Positions 1 through 6,449 of a stretch of DNA of 6,449 bases are shown one piece after another. The DNA is taken from contig JAUQPV010000061.1 in NCBI GenBank assembly GCA_030550225.1, positions 4,863 through 11,311 on the forward strand, in the 5' to 3' direction. A model generated the notes under the pieces. It saw only the letters and a list, made by a program, of their open reading frames with translations. It was not told where the DNA came from and did not search any database. Every line of letters starts with the position of its first letter. Positions within the stretch are counted from its first letter, which is position 1. This DNA comes from Acidobacteriota bacterium (GTDB lineage: Bacteria > Acidobacteriota > HRBIN11). The position numbers were made by a program, and so were the translations under genes.

Positions 1-381
1 CTGCTTCCGAACCCCGTCGAAGTCCAGTTCGTGGAGCTCAAGTCCTATGCGGGTACGGAGTCTTCCGGGGACGTGCGGATTCACTACTGGCAGGAGGAGT
101 TTCAGGTCGAGGGCCGGGACGTCCTGATCATCGAGGACATCCTGGACACGGGGATCACGCTGGACTTTCTCGTGCGAAAGGTCGAGCAGATGGGCGCCCG
201 TTCGGTGCGGGTCTGCTGTCTGCTGGAAAAGCCGGCCCGGCGGCGGGTTGCCGTACAGGCCCACTACGTGGGCTTTATCCTGTCGGACGTCTTCGTCGTC
301 GGCTACGGCCTGGACTACGAGGAACGCTATCGGAACCTGCCGTACATCGCTCAACTGGAAGACGGCCCGAGTCCGGCCTAA
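1..381 (+). CDS. hpt: Hypoxanthine phosphoribosyltransferase, C-terminal part
   Basis: This is the 3' part of a purine salvage enzyme that joins hypoxanthine (often also guanine) to PRPP, giving IMP or GMP in the cytoplasm. The frame is open from base 1 and 126 codons are visible. The family is usually about 175-185 residues, so some 50-55 N-terminal residues lie outside the window. The PRPP-binding loop is clear at bases 121-156 (VLIIEDILDTGI, with the acidic pair and DTG). The family C-terminal signature follows: VGF, then VVGYGLDYEERYRNLPYI, ending in an acidic tail. The GTG at 31 is internal because the homology continues upstream of it. The gene ends 34 nt before ftsH, the common hpt-ftsH pairing, where tilS often lies further upstream. 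Identity is secure; base preference between hypoxanthine and guanine cannot be read. Confidence 0.95.
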   Translation: MLPNPVEVQFVELKSYAGTESSGDVRIHYWQEEFQVEGRDVLIIEDILDTGITLDFLVRKVEQMGARSVRVCCLLEKPARRRVAVQAHYVGFILSDVFVVGYGLDYEERYRNLPYIAQLEDGPSPA

Positions 382-402
382 ACTATCAAGAGCTTCACGG
401 AC

Positions 403-407
403 GGAGG
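403..407 (+). promoter_or_regulatory. Shine-Dalgarno of ftsH
   Basis: GGAGG lies 8 nt before the GTG at 416. It decides the ftsH start, because the frame is open much further upstream inside hpt. It is one of only two strong ribosome-binding sites in the window. Confidence 0.85.
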
Positions 408-415
408 TCCCTTCC

Positions 416-2314
<1,899 letters not shown>

Positions 2315-2326
2315 ATAGACCGGACG

Positions 2327-2448
2327 TTCGGCAGTCCGGCAATTCGGCAGGTAGGGGGTAGCAAGGTACGTAGGCGCGACCTGCCGATTCGTCCCTCCGG
2401 CCACCCCCTGCCGAATTCCCGAACTGCCGGATGCCCGAATGCCCGACG
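2327..2448 (+). repeat. Inverted arrays of an 8-nt word between ftsH and folP
   Basis: Three consecutive 8-mers occupy 2327-2350 (TTCGGCAG, TCCGGCAA, TTCGGCAG), followed by GTAGGGGGT. Five complementary 8-mers fill 2409-2448 (TGCCGAAT, TCCCGAAC, TGCCGGAT, GCCCGAAT, GCCCGACG), preceded by ACCCCC. AATTCGGCA at 2341-2349 pairs perfectly with 2409-2417, and GGGGGT at 2354-2359 pairs with ACCCCC at 2403-2408. A competing partner, ACCTGCCG at 2379-2386, pairs with CGGCAGGT at 2345-2352, so two exclusive hairpins are possible. The right array ends 10 nt before the folP ATG. Its function is unknown. It could be a folP leader structure or an expanded simple repeat. There is no U-tract to make it an intrinsic terminator. 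Confidence 0.75.
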
Positions 2449-2458
2449 ATGACCGGCC

Positions 2459-3652
2459 ATGCGGGTCTTAGCGTACCGAGATTGGCACACCCAGGTCGTG
2501 TGGTGGGTCTTTCGGGTCGACGCCTCGACGTGGCGTCGGTTCCTCCGTTTAGTCCGCCCCCTGATGGAGCAGGCCACCTTGATAGCCACCCACGATCCCT
2601 CGCAAGACGCCTATCTCCTGGGCGTGCCGGAGGCCCTTCACGGGACGTTGTTCCAGCAGGTGTACGAGTCCATCCAGCAGGACGAGGTCGGCCGCTTGCA
2701 CCACGAGTATGACGACATTGAGCCCCTGTGGCACGAGATGCGGGCCCGCTGGGAGGCCCTTCAGGCCGTCGAATTCGTCCTGCCGACCCCACACGGCGAC
2801 TTGGTCATCGGTCCGGGGCGCCCCCTGTGGATGGGCATCGTCAACCTGACGCCGGACTCCTTTTATCCGGGCAGTCGGGCGCCCGACGTGGACCAGGCCG
2901 TCCGACTGGCCTTAGCCCTCTACCAGGAAGGGGCCGACATCATCGACCTGGGCGGTCAAAGCACACGGCCTGGCTCGGAGGACTTGTCGCCGGAGGACGA
3001 ATGGAAGCGGGTCGAGCCCGTCCTGCAGGCCCTGCGGCCGCTCCTGCCGATTCCCATCAGCATCGACACGTTTTACGCCCGGGTCGCCGACCGGGCCATC
3101 CAGATGGGGGCCGACCTCATCAACGACGTGACGGCCGGGACGTACGACCCCGACATGTTCCGGGTCGCCCGTTTCCACGGCGTGCCGATCGTCCTGATGC
3201 ATTACTACGAACGGATTCGGCCCATGCCGAAGGAGCCCGTTTACGAGAACGTGACCTGGGACGTCGTTCGATTCCTTCGACAGCGCATCGAAGCGGCTCT
3301 TCAAGCAGGCGTCCGCCTCGAGCAAATCGTCGTGGACCCGGGGATCGGCTTTGGGAAGAAGCCGGAACACAACCTCCAGCTCATTCGCCACGTAGGCCTT
3401 CTCCAGAGCTTGGGCCGTCCGATCCTGGTCGGGCCTTCCCGGAAGTCCTTTATGGCCTACGCCCATGCGGGTGGGCCGGAGGACCGGCTGGAGGGCACCC
3501 TGGCGGCTTGCGTGTGGGCTTGGATGGCGGGGGCCCGGATCTTTCGGGTCCATGACGTCTGGCCCCTTCGGAAGGGCCTGGCCGTGTGGCTGGCGATCCA
3601 GCGGGCCCGGTATGACCCCTCGATGCCTTGGAACCTGCGGGGATGGCTGTGA
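2459..3652 (+). CDS. folP: Dihydropteroate synthase with N-terminal extension
   Basis: This enzyme condenses 6-hydroxymethyl-7,8-dihydropterin diphosphate with p-aminobenzoate to give dihydropteroate, in folate synthesis. It is the sulfonamide target. The TIM-barrel core covers about residues 112-390. Its motifs are MGIVNLTPDSF (125-135), IIDLGGQSTRPGS (161-173), IDTF with Asp203, NDV with Asn222, DPGIGFGK (293-300), GPSRKSF (325-331) and FRVHDV with Arg363 and His365. At 397 residues it is far longer than the usual 270-290. The first ~110 residues resemble, only loosely, the extra domain of deltaproteobacterial and acidobacterial FolP. ATG 2459 is used because an in-frame TGA lies just upstream at 2450-2452. 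There is no clear Shine-Dalgarno, and GTG 2498 is an alternative start. The 3' end overlaps cdaA by 10 nt, which suggests coupled translation. Confidence 0.95.
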   Translation: MRVLAYRDWHTQVVWWVFRVDASTWRRFLRLVRPLMEQATLIATHDPSQDAYLLGVPEALHGTLFQQVYESIQQDEVGRLHHEYDDIEPLWHEMRARWEALQAVEFVLPTPHGDLVIGPGRPLWMGIVNLTPDSFYPGSRAPDVDQAVRLALALYQEGADIIDLGGQSTRPGSEDLSPEDEWKRVEPVLQALRPLLPIPISIDTFYARVADRAIQMGADLINDVTAGTYDPDMFRVARFHGVPIVLMHYYERIRPMPKEPVYENVTWDVVRFLRQRIEAALQAGVRLEQIVVDPGIGFGKKPEHNLQLIRHVGLLQSLGRPILVGPSRKSFMAYAHAGGPEDRLEGTLAACVWAWMAGARIFRVHDVWPLRKGLAVWLAIQRARYDPSMPWNLRGWL

Positions 3653-4431
3653 CGTGGGCGGACGTGCTCGACATTCTCCTCATCGCCTTCCTGGTCTATC
3701 AGCTCCTACTGATGCTGAAGGGGACCCGGGCCATCCCGATGGGCTTGGGGCTGTTCACCCTCTGGTTCATTTACGTGGCCGCCGAGCGGTTGAAGCTCCA
3801 GACCGTCTACTGGCTGATGAACAACGTCCTGTCGGCCTTCATCCTCATCTTTGTCATCCTCTTTCAGGACGAACTGCGGCGCTTCCTGACGGGCCTGACC
3901 CATTGGGTGGCCTGGCTCCCCCGGCGGGGTAGGCCAGACCCGGCGTTGGAGGAGGTCCTGCTGGCCGTGCGCACGCTGGCCGATCGACGGATGGGAGCCC
4001 TCATCGCCCTCCAGCAGACGGTCGGCCTTCGACCTTACGTCGAGACGGGGGTCGCCCTGGACGCCCGGGTCTCCTACGACTTGCTGTTGTCGCTCTTCCA
4101 TCGGGACAGCCCCCTCCACGACGGGGCCGTCATCATCCAGGGGGACCGCATCGCGGCGGCCTCGTGCTACCTACCGCTGTCGACAAATCCCTATATCGTA
4201 CGGCCTCTGGGGTCCCGTCACCGGGCTGCCGTCGGCCTTTCGGAGGAAAGTGACGCCATCGTGATCGTCGTCTCGGAGGAGACGGGCCAGATCAGCTTAG
4301 CCCACCGGGGTCAAATCCGGATGGGCCTCTCGATCCCCCAGCTCCGGGCCCTGATCGAGGCCCTCCAGGCGGGCCAGGACCTGGGCACGGCCGTCCGGCG
4401 GGCTCACGTCCCGACGGAAGAAGCGCCGTGA
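3643..4431 (+). CDS. cdaA: Diadenylate cyclase CdaA
   Basis: This membrane diadenylate cyclase makes c-di-AMP from two ATP; in other bacteria this messenger controls potassium uptake, osmotic balance and cell-wall homeostasis. It has 262 residues, close to the usual ~270. Three N-terminal membrane segments lie near residues 8-25, 32-48 and 58-74, with the family GTRA motif at 27-30 and FQDELRR at 74-80. The cytoplasmic DAC domain follows, with DGA at 160-162 and RHR at 192-194, both needed for catalysis and intact. The start is ATG 3643, giving the usual short polar N-terminus before TM1. The in-frame TTG 3628 would add only five residues. It overlaps the last 10 nt of folP and lacks a strong ribosome site, so translation is probably coupled to folP. 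Its stop codon lies inside the hairpin before ybbR. Confidence 0.96.
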   Translation: MAVTWADVLDILLIAFLVYQLLLMLKGTRAIPMGLGLFTLWFIYVAAERLKLQTVYWLMNNVLSAFILIFVILFQDELRRFLTGLTHWVAWLPRRGRPDPALEEVLLAVRTLADRRMGALIALQQTVGLRPYVETGVALDARVSYDLLLSLFHRDSPLHDGAVIIQGDRIAAASCYLPLSTNPYIVRPLGSRHRAAVGLSEESDAIVIVVSEETGQISLAHRGQIRMGLSIPQLRALIEALQAGQDLGTAVRRAHVPTEEAP

Positions 4432-4479
4432 GGAGTGAAGCATGGGGAATGGATCCTTCCTCATGCCTCATTCCTCATT
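4428..4479 (+). repeat. 22-bp hairpin between cdaA and ybbR
   Basis: Bases 4428-4449 pair with 4457-4478 around a 7-nt loop. The stem has one A-C mismatch and four G-T wobbles, each with G on the left arm and T on the right, so the hairpin is most stable in RNA read from the + strand. The right arm is a period-7 array (CCTCATG, CCTCATT, CCTCATT at 4459-4479). The left arm is a more degenerate version of its complement. The cdaA stop TGA (4429-4431) lies in the stem, and a Shine-Dalgarno-like GAGGAG at 4430-4435 is paired. No U-tract follows, so this is not a classic terminator. An RNA-processing, stability or translation-control role is possible. Confidence 0.8.
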
Positions 4480-4492
4480 CTGAACTCAAGAC

Positions 4493-5437
4493 ATGCGGTG
4501 GTTTCGCTGGGTCGCAACAGCCGTCACGCGGAACTGGTCCCTCAAGTTGGTCGCCCTGGTCACCGCTGTCGGCCTGTGGTGGGGCGTCAACCGTCAGAAC
4601 GTCGTCGAGCGAATCCTGGACGTCCCCGTCCAGTATCAGATGGGGAACGCCCGCATGGTCGTCCTGCGGGGGCCCCAACGGGTCCAGTTGACCGTGCAGG
4701 GACCGGCGTCGGTCGTCCGGGCTCTGACGCCAGACCAGTTCCTCCTCTCCATCGCCCTGGACCGTCTCGAACCGGGCGAGCGTATCGTCCACCTGGCCCC
4801 GGACATGGTCCAGCACCGGGTCCCTCGGATTCATATCTCCCGTATTCGGCCGGCCCAGGTGACCCTGCTCTTAGACGCCCTGACGACCAAGTCCGTGCCG
4901 GTCCAGCCTCAGTTCGTCGGCACGCCGGCCCCGGGCTTCCGGCTGACCCAGGTGACGACCGAGCCGACGACGGTGACGGCCGAGGGGCCCGCCTCCTTGG
5001 CAGACCGGGTCCACGCGGCCCTGACGGAGCCCGTCAATATCCACATGCGGACGCAGAGCCTCCAGACGACGGTCCAGGTCGGCGTCGACTCGCCTGAATG
5101 GCGGGTCGTCGAGCCTCGGGAGGTCCGGGTCGCCGTCCAGATCGAGGAGGTCACCGAAGTCGTACGCCTGCGCTTGCCCGTTAAGGCCGTCGGTCTCCCG
5201 GCCGGCTGGACGTTCACGCCCCAGCAGGTCGAGGGCACGTTCTGGGTGCCCCGCTCGAAGCAGGCCCTGCTTGAAAGTGATCCGCCGCGGGTCGTCGCCC
5301 ACTGGGCGGGAGATACCCCCCAGCGGGGGGAGGTCATAACGTTGACCGTCGAATGGCCGGAAGCCCTCCAGGGGGCCATCGCCCGCTGGCGTCTCCAGCC
5401 GGATGCCGTCCGCCTGGTCTCCCGCCGGCGGAGATGA
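4493..5437 (+). CDS. ybbR: YbbR-domain protein, likely CdaA regulator (CdaR type)
   Basis: This is a 314-residue membrane-anchored protein with one N-terminal membrane segment (about residues 16-33, after a basic N-terminus with Trp and Arg). Its extracytoplasmic part contains about three YbbR-like beta repeats, near residues 39-128, 129-219 and 222-312. The shared pattern GPxSxV/A is visible at 70-75 and 165-170, and the third repeat is more divergent. In Firmicutes, CdaR binds and modulates CdaA, and the adjacent position here supports the same partnership. Function beyond that is inferred. It starts at ATG 4493, because an in-frame TGA lies at 4481-4483. No Shine-Dalgarno is seen; the upstream region is the hairpin between cdaA and ybbR. 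It ends in RRRR. glmM, often the next gene, does not follow. Confidence 0.9.
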   Translation: MRWFRWVATAVTRNWSLKLVALVTAVGLWWGVNRQNVVERILDVPVQYQMGNARMVVLRGPQRVQLTVQGPASVVRALTPDQFLLSIALDRLEPGERIVHLAPDMVQHRVPRIHISRIRPAQVTLLLDALTTKSVPVQPQFVGTPAPGFRLTQVTTEPTTVTAEGPASLADRVHAALTEPVNIHMRTQSLQTTVQVGVDSPEWRVVEPREVRVAVQIEEVTEVVRLRLPVKAVGLPAGWTFTPQQVEGTFWVPRSKQALLESDPPRVVAHWAGDTPQRGEVITLTVEWPEALQGAIARWRLQPDAVRLVSRRRR

Positions 5438-5583
5438 GGCAATAAGGCAGTAGGGAAAGGGGGTGTAACTTCCTGACAGCGTGATGAGGCAGTCCATAGA
5501 AACCAATCACGAATAGCAGATGTCGAATAGTGAACGGCGGGATTCCCGAGCGATGGAAAAGGTCGTCCTGACGACATTCTCAT

Positions 5584-5604
5584 GGGCCGAACGGCTCTGT
5601 TTTT
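5584..5604 (+). terminator. Probable intrinsic terminator after ybbR
   Basis: GGGCC (5584-5588) pairs with GGCTC (5593-5597), one pair being G-T, around a GAAC loop. TGTTTTT follows at once (5598-5604). It lies about 147 nt after the ybbR stop and would end the hpt-to-ybbR transcript. The stem is short, so termination may be weak. Confidence 0.5.
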
Positions 5605-5611
5605 ACGGTGG

Positions 5612-5630
5612 CGCAGGCCAGAGGCCTGTG
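5612..5630. repeat. Short GC hairpin (CAGGCC/GGCCTG)
   Basis: CAGGCC at 5614-5619 and GGCCTG at 5623-5628 form a perfect 6-bp stem with an AGA loop. A G-T and a C-G pair extend it to 8 bp. No T-run follows. It may be a copy of a dispersed palindromic repeat; one copy alone cannot show this. Confidence 0.5.
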
Positions 5631-5694
5631 GTCGACGGGACGTTGGCCCCTATGAATCGCCTTATCACGTCATCCCGATGTCAGGGTAGGGGCA

Positions 5695-5703
5695 TGGTAT
5701 GCT
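5695..5703 (+). promoter_or_regulatory. Possible extended -10 promoter for gdh
   Basis: TGGTATGCT reads as an extended -10 (TG, one base, then TATGCT). Transcription would start near 5710 and give a leader of about 105 nt. No good -35 is found at the usual distance, so the call rests on the extended -10 and on the position between a probable terminator and the next gene. Confidence 0.3.
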
Positions 5704-5804
5704 ACGCCCTTACCCACGCGCTCTTCCCAGGCAGTGGCTAAGGCTGATTTCATCCCCGCCCGGCTGAACGACTCTGCCCCTGCCTTACTGCCTTATTGCC
5801 TATC

Positions 5805-5814
5805 GGAGAGGAGG
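5805..5814 (+). promoter_or_regulatory. Ribosome-binding site of gdh
   Basis: GGAGAGGAGG contains two overlapping purine-rich sites. GGAGAGG is 5 nt from the ATG at 5817; AGGAGG is only 2 nt away, so the first is better placed. It begins just after the right inverted-repeat copy. Confidence 0.7.
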
Positions 5815-5816
5815 TC

Positions 5817-6449
5817 ATGGTCTCTCACATCAGCGCCTTAGTCGCCGACGTCCCGACGGAAGACAGCCTCTATGAGCAGACGATGAAGCGCTTCGACCGA
5901 GCGGCCGAGCTCCTCCGCATCGACCCCAGCCTGTACCGCATCATCCGCCATCCCCAGATCGAGGTCACCATCTACATTCCGGTCCAGATGGACAGCGGTC
6001 GTTTCGAGGTCTTCGTCGGCTACCGGGTTCATCACAGTACGGCCCGGGGGCCCGCCAAGGGCGGTATCCGGTACGCCCCGGACGTGACGCTCGACGAAGT
6101 TCGAGCCCTGGCCGCCTGGATGACGATGAAGTGTGCCATCGTCAACATCCCCTTCGGGGGTGCCAAGGGCGGCGTCCGATGCAATCCGGCGGAGCTCTCG
6201 ACGGGCGAGCTCGAACGCCTGACCCGTCGGTACACGGCCGAGCTCCTGGAGATCCTCGGTCCCGACAAGGACGTCCCGGCCCCCGACATCAATACCGATG
6301 AACAGGTCATGGCCTGGATCATGGATACCTACTCGATGCACGTCCGCCGGACCGAGCCGGCCGTCGTGACGGGCAAGCCCCTGTCCATCGGGGGCTCCCG
6401 CGGGCGGGCCGAAGCGACGGGCCGGGGCCTGGCCATCATGGCCCAGATG
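5817..6449 (+). CDS. gdhA: Glutamate dehydrogenase, N-terminal part
   Basis: This enzyme interconverts glutamate and 2-oxoglutarate plus ammonia using NAD(P), linking carbon and nitrogen metabolism in the cytoplasm. The window holds 211 codons of an expected ~420 and the frame is still open at the end. The substrate domain is complete: KGGIRY at 81-86, MKCA at 104-107, PFGGAKGG at 112-119 and PAPDINTDE from 155. Lys81, Lys105, Lys117 and Asp157 have the same spacing (24, 12, 40) as Lys89, Lys113, Lys125 and Asp165 of the Clostridium symbiosum enzyme, so the catalytic set looks intact. GGSRGRAEATGRG near the end leads into the nucleotide-binding domain, which is cut off, so NAD or NADP preference cannot be judged. 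ATG 5817 has a strong ribosome site. It is probably transcribed separately from ybbR. Confidence 0.95.
   Translation, partial: MVSHISALVADVPTEDSLYEQTMKRFDRAAELLRIDPSLYRIIRHPQIEVTIYIPVQMDSGRFEVFVGYRVHHSTARGPAKGGIRYAPDVTLDEVRALAAWMTMKCAIVNIPFGGAKGGVRCNPAELSTGELERLTRRYTAELLEILGPDKDVPAPDINTDEQVMAWIMDTYSMHVRRTEPAVVTGKPLSIGGSRGRAEATGRGLAIMAQM

Larger units (their letters stand above)
5437..5803 (+). repeat. 16-nt perfect inverted repeat bounding the ybbR/gdh gap
   Basis: AGGCAATAAGGCAGTA at 5437-5452 is exactly complementary to 5786-5801, 333 nt away. The left copy begins on the last base of the ybbR stop codon. Both copies are period-8 words: GGCAATAA and GGCAGTAG on the left, TGCCTTAC, TGCCTTAT and TGCCTAT at 5781-5803 on the right. 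Each continues toward the inside into a G-run (left) or C-run (right). A partial copy, TGAGGCAGT, lies at 5485-5493. The layout could be read as a short non-coding element with terminal inverted repeats, but no target-site duplication is visible. The right copy ends 13 nt before the dehydrogenase start. Confidence 0.75.
5438..5816. other. 379-nt intergenic region
   Basis: This gap has no convincing gene. In order it holds the left inverted-repeat copy, a less GC-rich patch (about 5493-5530) with CGAATAG twice (5510-5516 and 5524-5530), a probable terminator (5584-5604), a short GC hairpin (5612-5630), a possible promoter -10 (5695-5703), the right repeat copy and the ribosome site of the next gene. 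The 73-codon frame at 5520-5741 has no ribosome site and no recognisable motif and runs through these elements. No known riboswitch was recognised in the leader between about 5710 and 5816. Confidence 0.6.

Noticed and set aside
248..415. Upstream extension of the ftsH frame to an ATG at 248
   Set aside because: It overlaps hpt in another frame, has no membrane or FtsH-like character, and the GTG at 416 has a well-placed GGAGG.
2327..2448. CRISPR-like array
   Set aside because: The 8-nt words are contiguous and degenerate with no unique spacers, and no cas gene is nearby.
2728..3555. 275-codon + strand frame inside folP
   Set aside because: It is out of frame with conserved DHPS motifs and is a Gly/Arg/Pro-rich shadow translation.
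3628..3642. TTG start for cdaA
   Set aside because: It adds only five residues to a protein whose normal N-terminus begins at ATG 3643; neither start has a strong ribosome site, so the ATG is preferred.
4428..4479. Intrinsic terminator after cdaA
   Set aside because: The stem is strong but no U-tract follows, and ybbR starts 14 nt later in the same direction.
5520..5741. 73-codon open frame in the ybbR/gdh gap
   Set aside because: It has no ribosome site, no motif or membrane segment, and it runs through the terminator, the hairpin and the putative promoter.

Overview
The window is a GC-rich bacterial chromosomal segment with every gene on the + strand. It carries housekeeping genes in the order hpt (3' part), ftsH, folP, cdaA, ybbR, then a long gap and the 5' part of a glutamate dehydrogenase gene. 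No transposase, phage gene, CRISPR array, tRNA or rRNA is visible. The order hpt-ftsH-folP-cdaA-ybbR and a FolP with a long N-terminal extension recall Acidobacteriota, Desulfuromonadota and related deep lineages. The high GC, strong GAC/GAG/GTC codon preference and word-like intergenic repeats would fit a poorly sampled, possibly thermophilic lineage. This placement is inference, not proof.

Layout: hpt ends at 381. After 34 nt with a clear Shine-Dalgarno, ftsH starts at a GTG (416-2314). A 144-nt gap filled with inverted 8-nt word arrays leads to folP (2459-3652). cdaA (3643-4431) overlaps the end of folP by 10 nt. A 61-nt gap, mostly one 22-bp hairpin that contains the cdaA stop codon, leads to ybbR (4493-5437). 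A 379-nt gap holds a 16-nt perfect inverted repeat near its two ends, a probable intrinsic terminator, a short GC hairpin and a possible promoter. The glutamate dehydrogenase gene starts at 5817 and runs off the window.

How the genes work together: hpt salvages purines, FtsH is the membrane AAA+ protease, FolP makes dihydropteroate for folate, CdaA makes c-di-AMP and YbbR is its usual membrane partner. glmM, the usual third member of the cdaA-ybbR cluster, is not next to ybbR. The dehydrogenase is probably a separate transcription unit.

The most unusual signal is not a gene. Three gaps (ftsH/folP, cdaA/ybbR, ybbR/gdh) each carry a different degenerate 7- or 8-nt word in tandem, with a complementary array on the other side, so each gap can fold on itself. 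In all three the right-hand array stops 10-13 nt before the next start codon. The two tight junctions (hpt/ftsH and folP/cdaA) lack such arrays.
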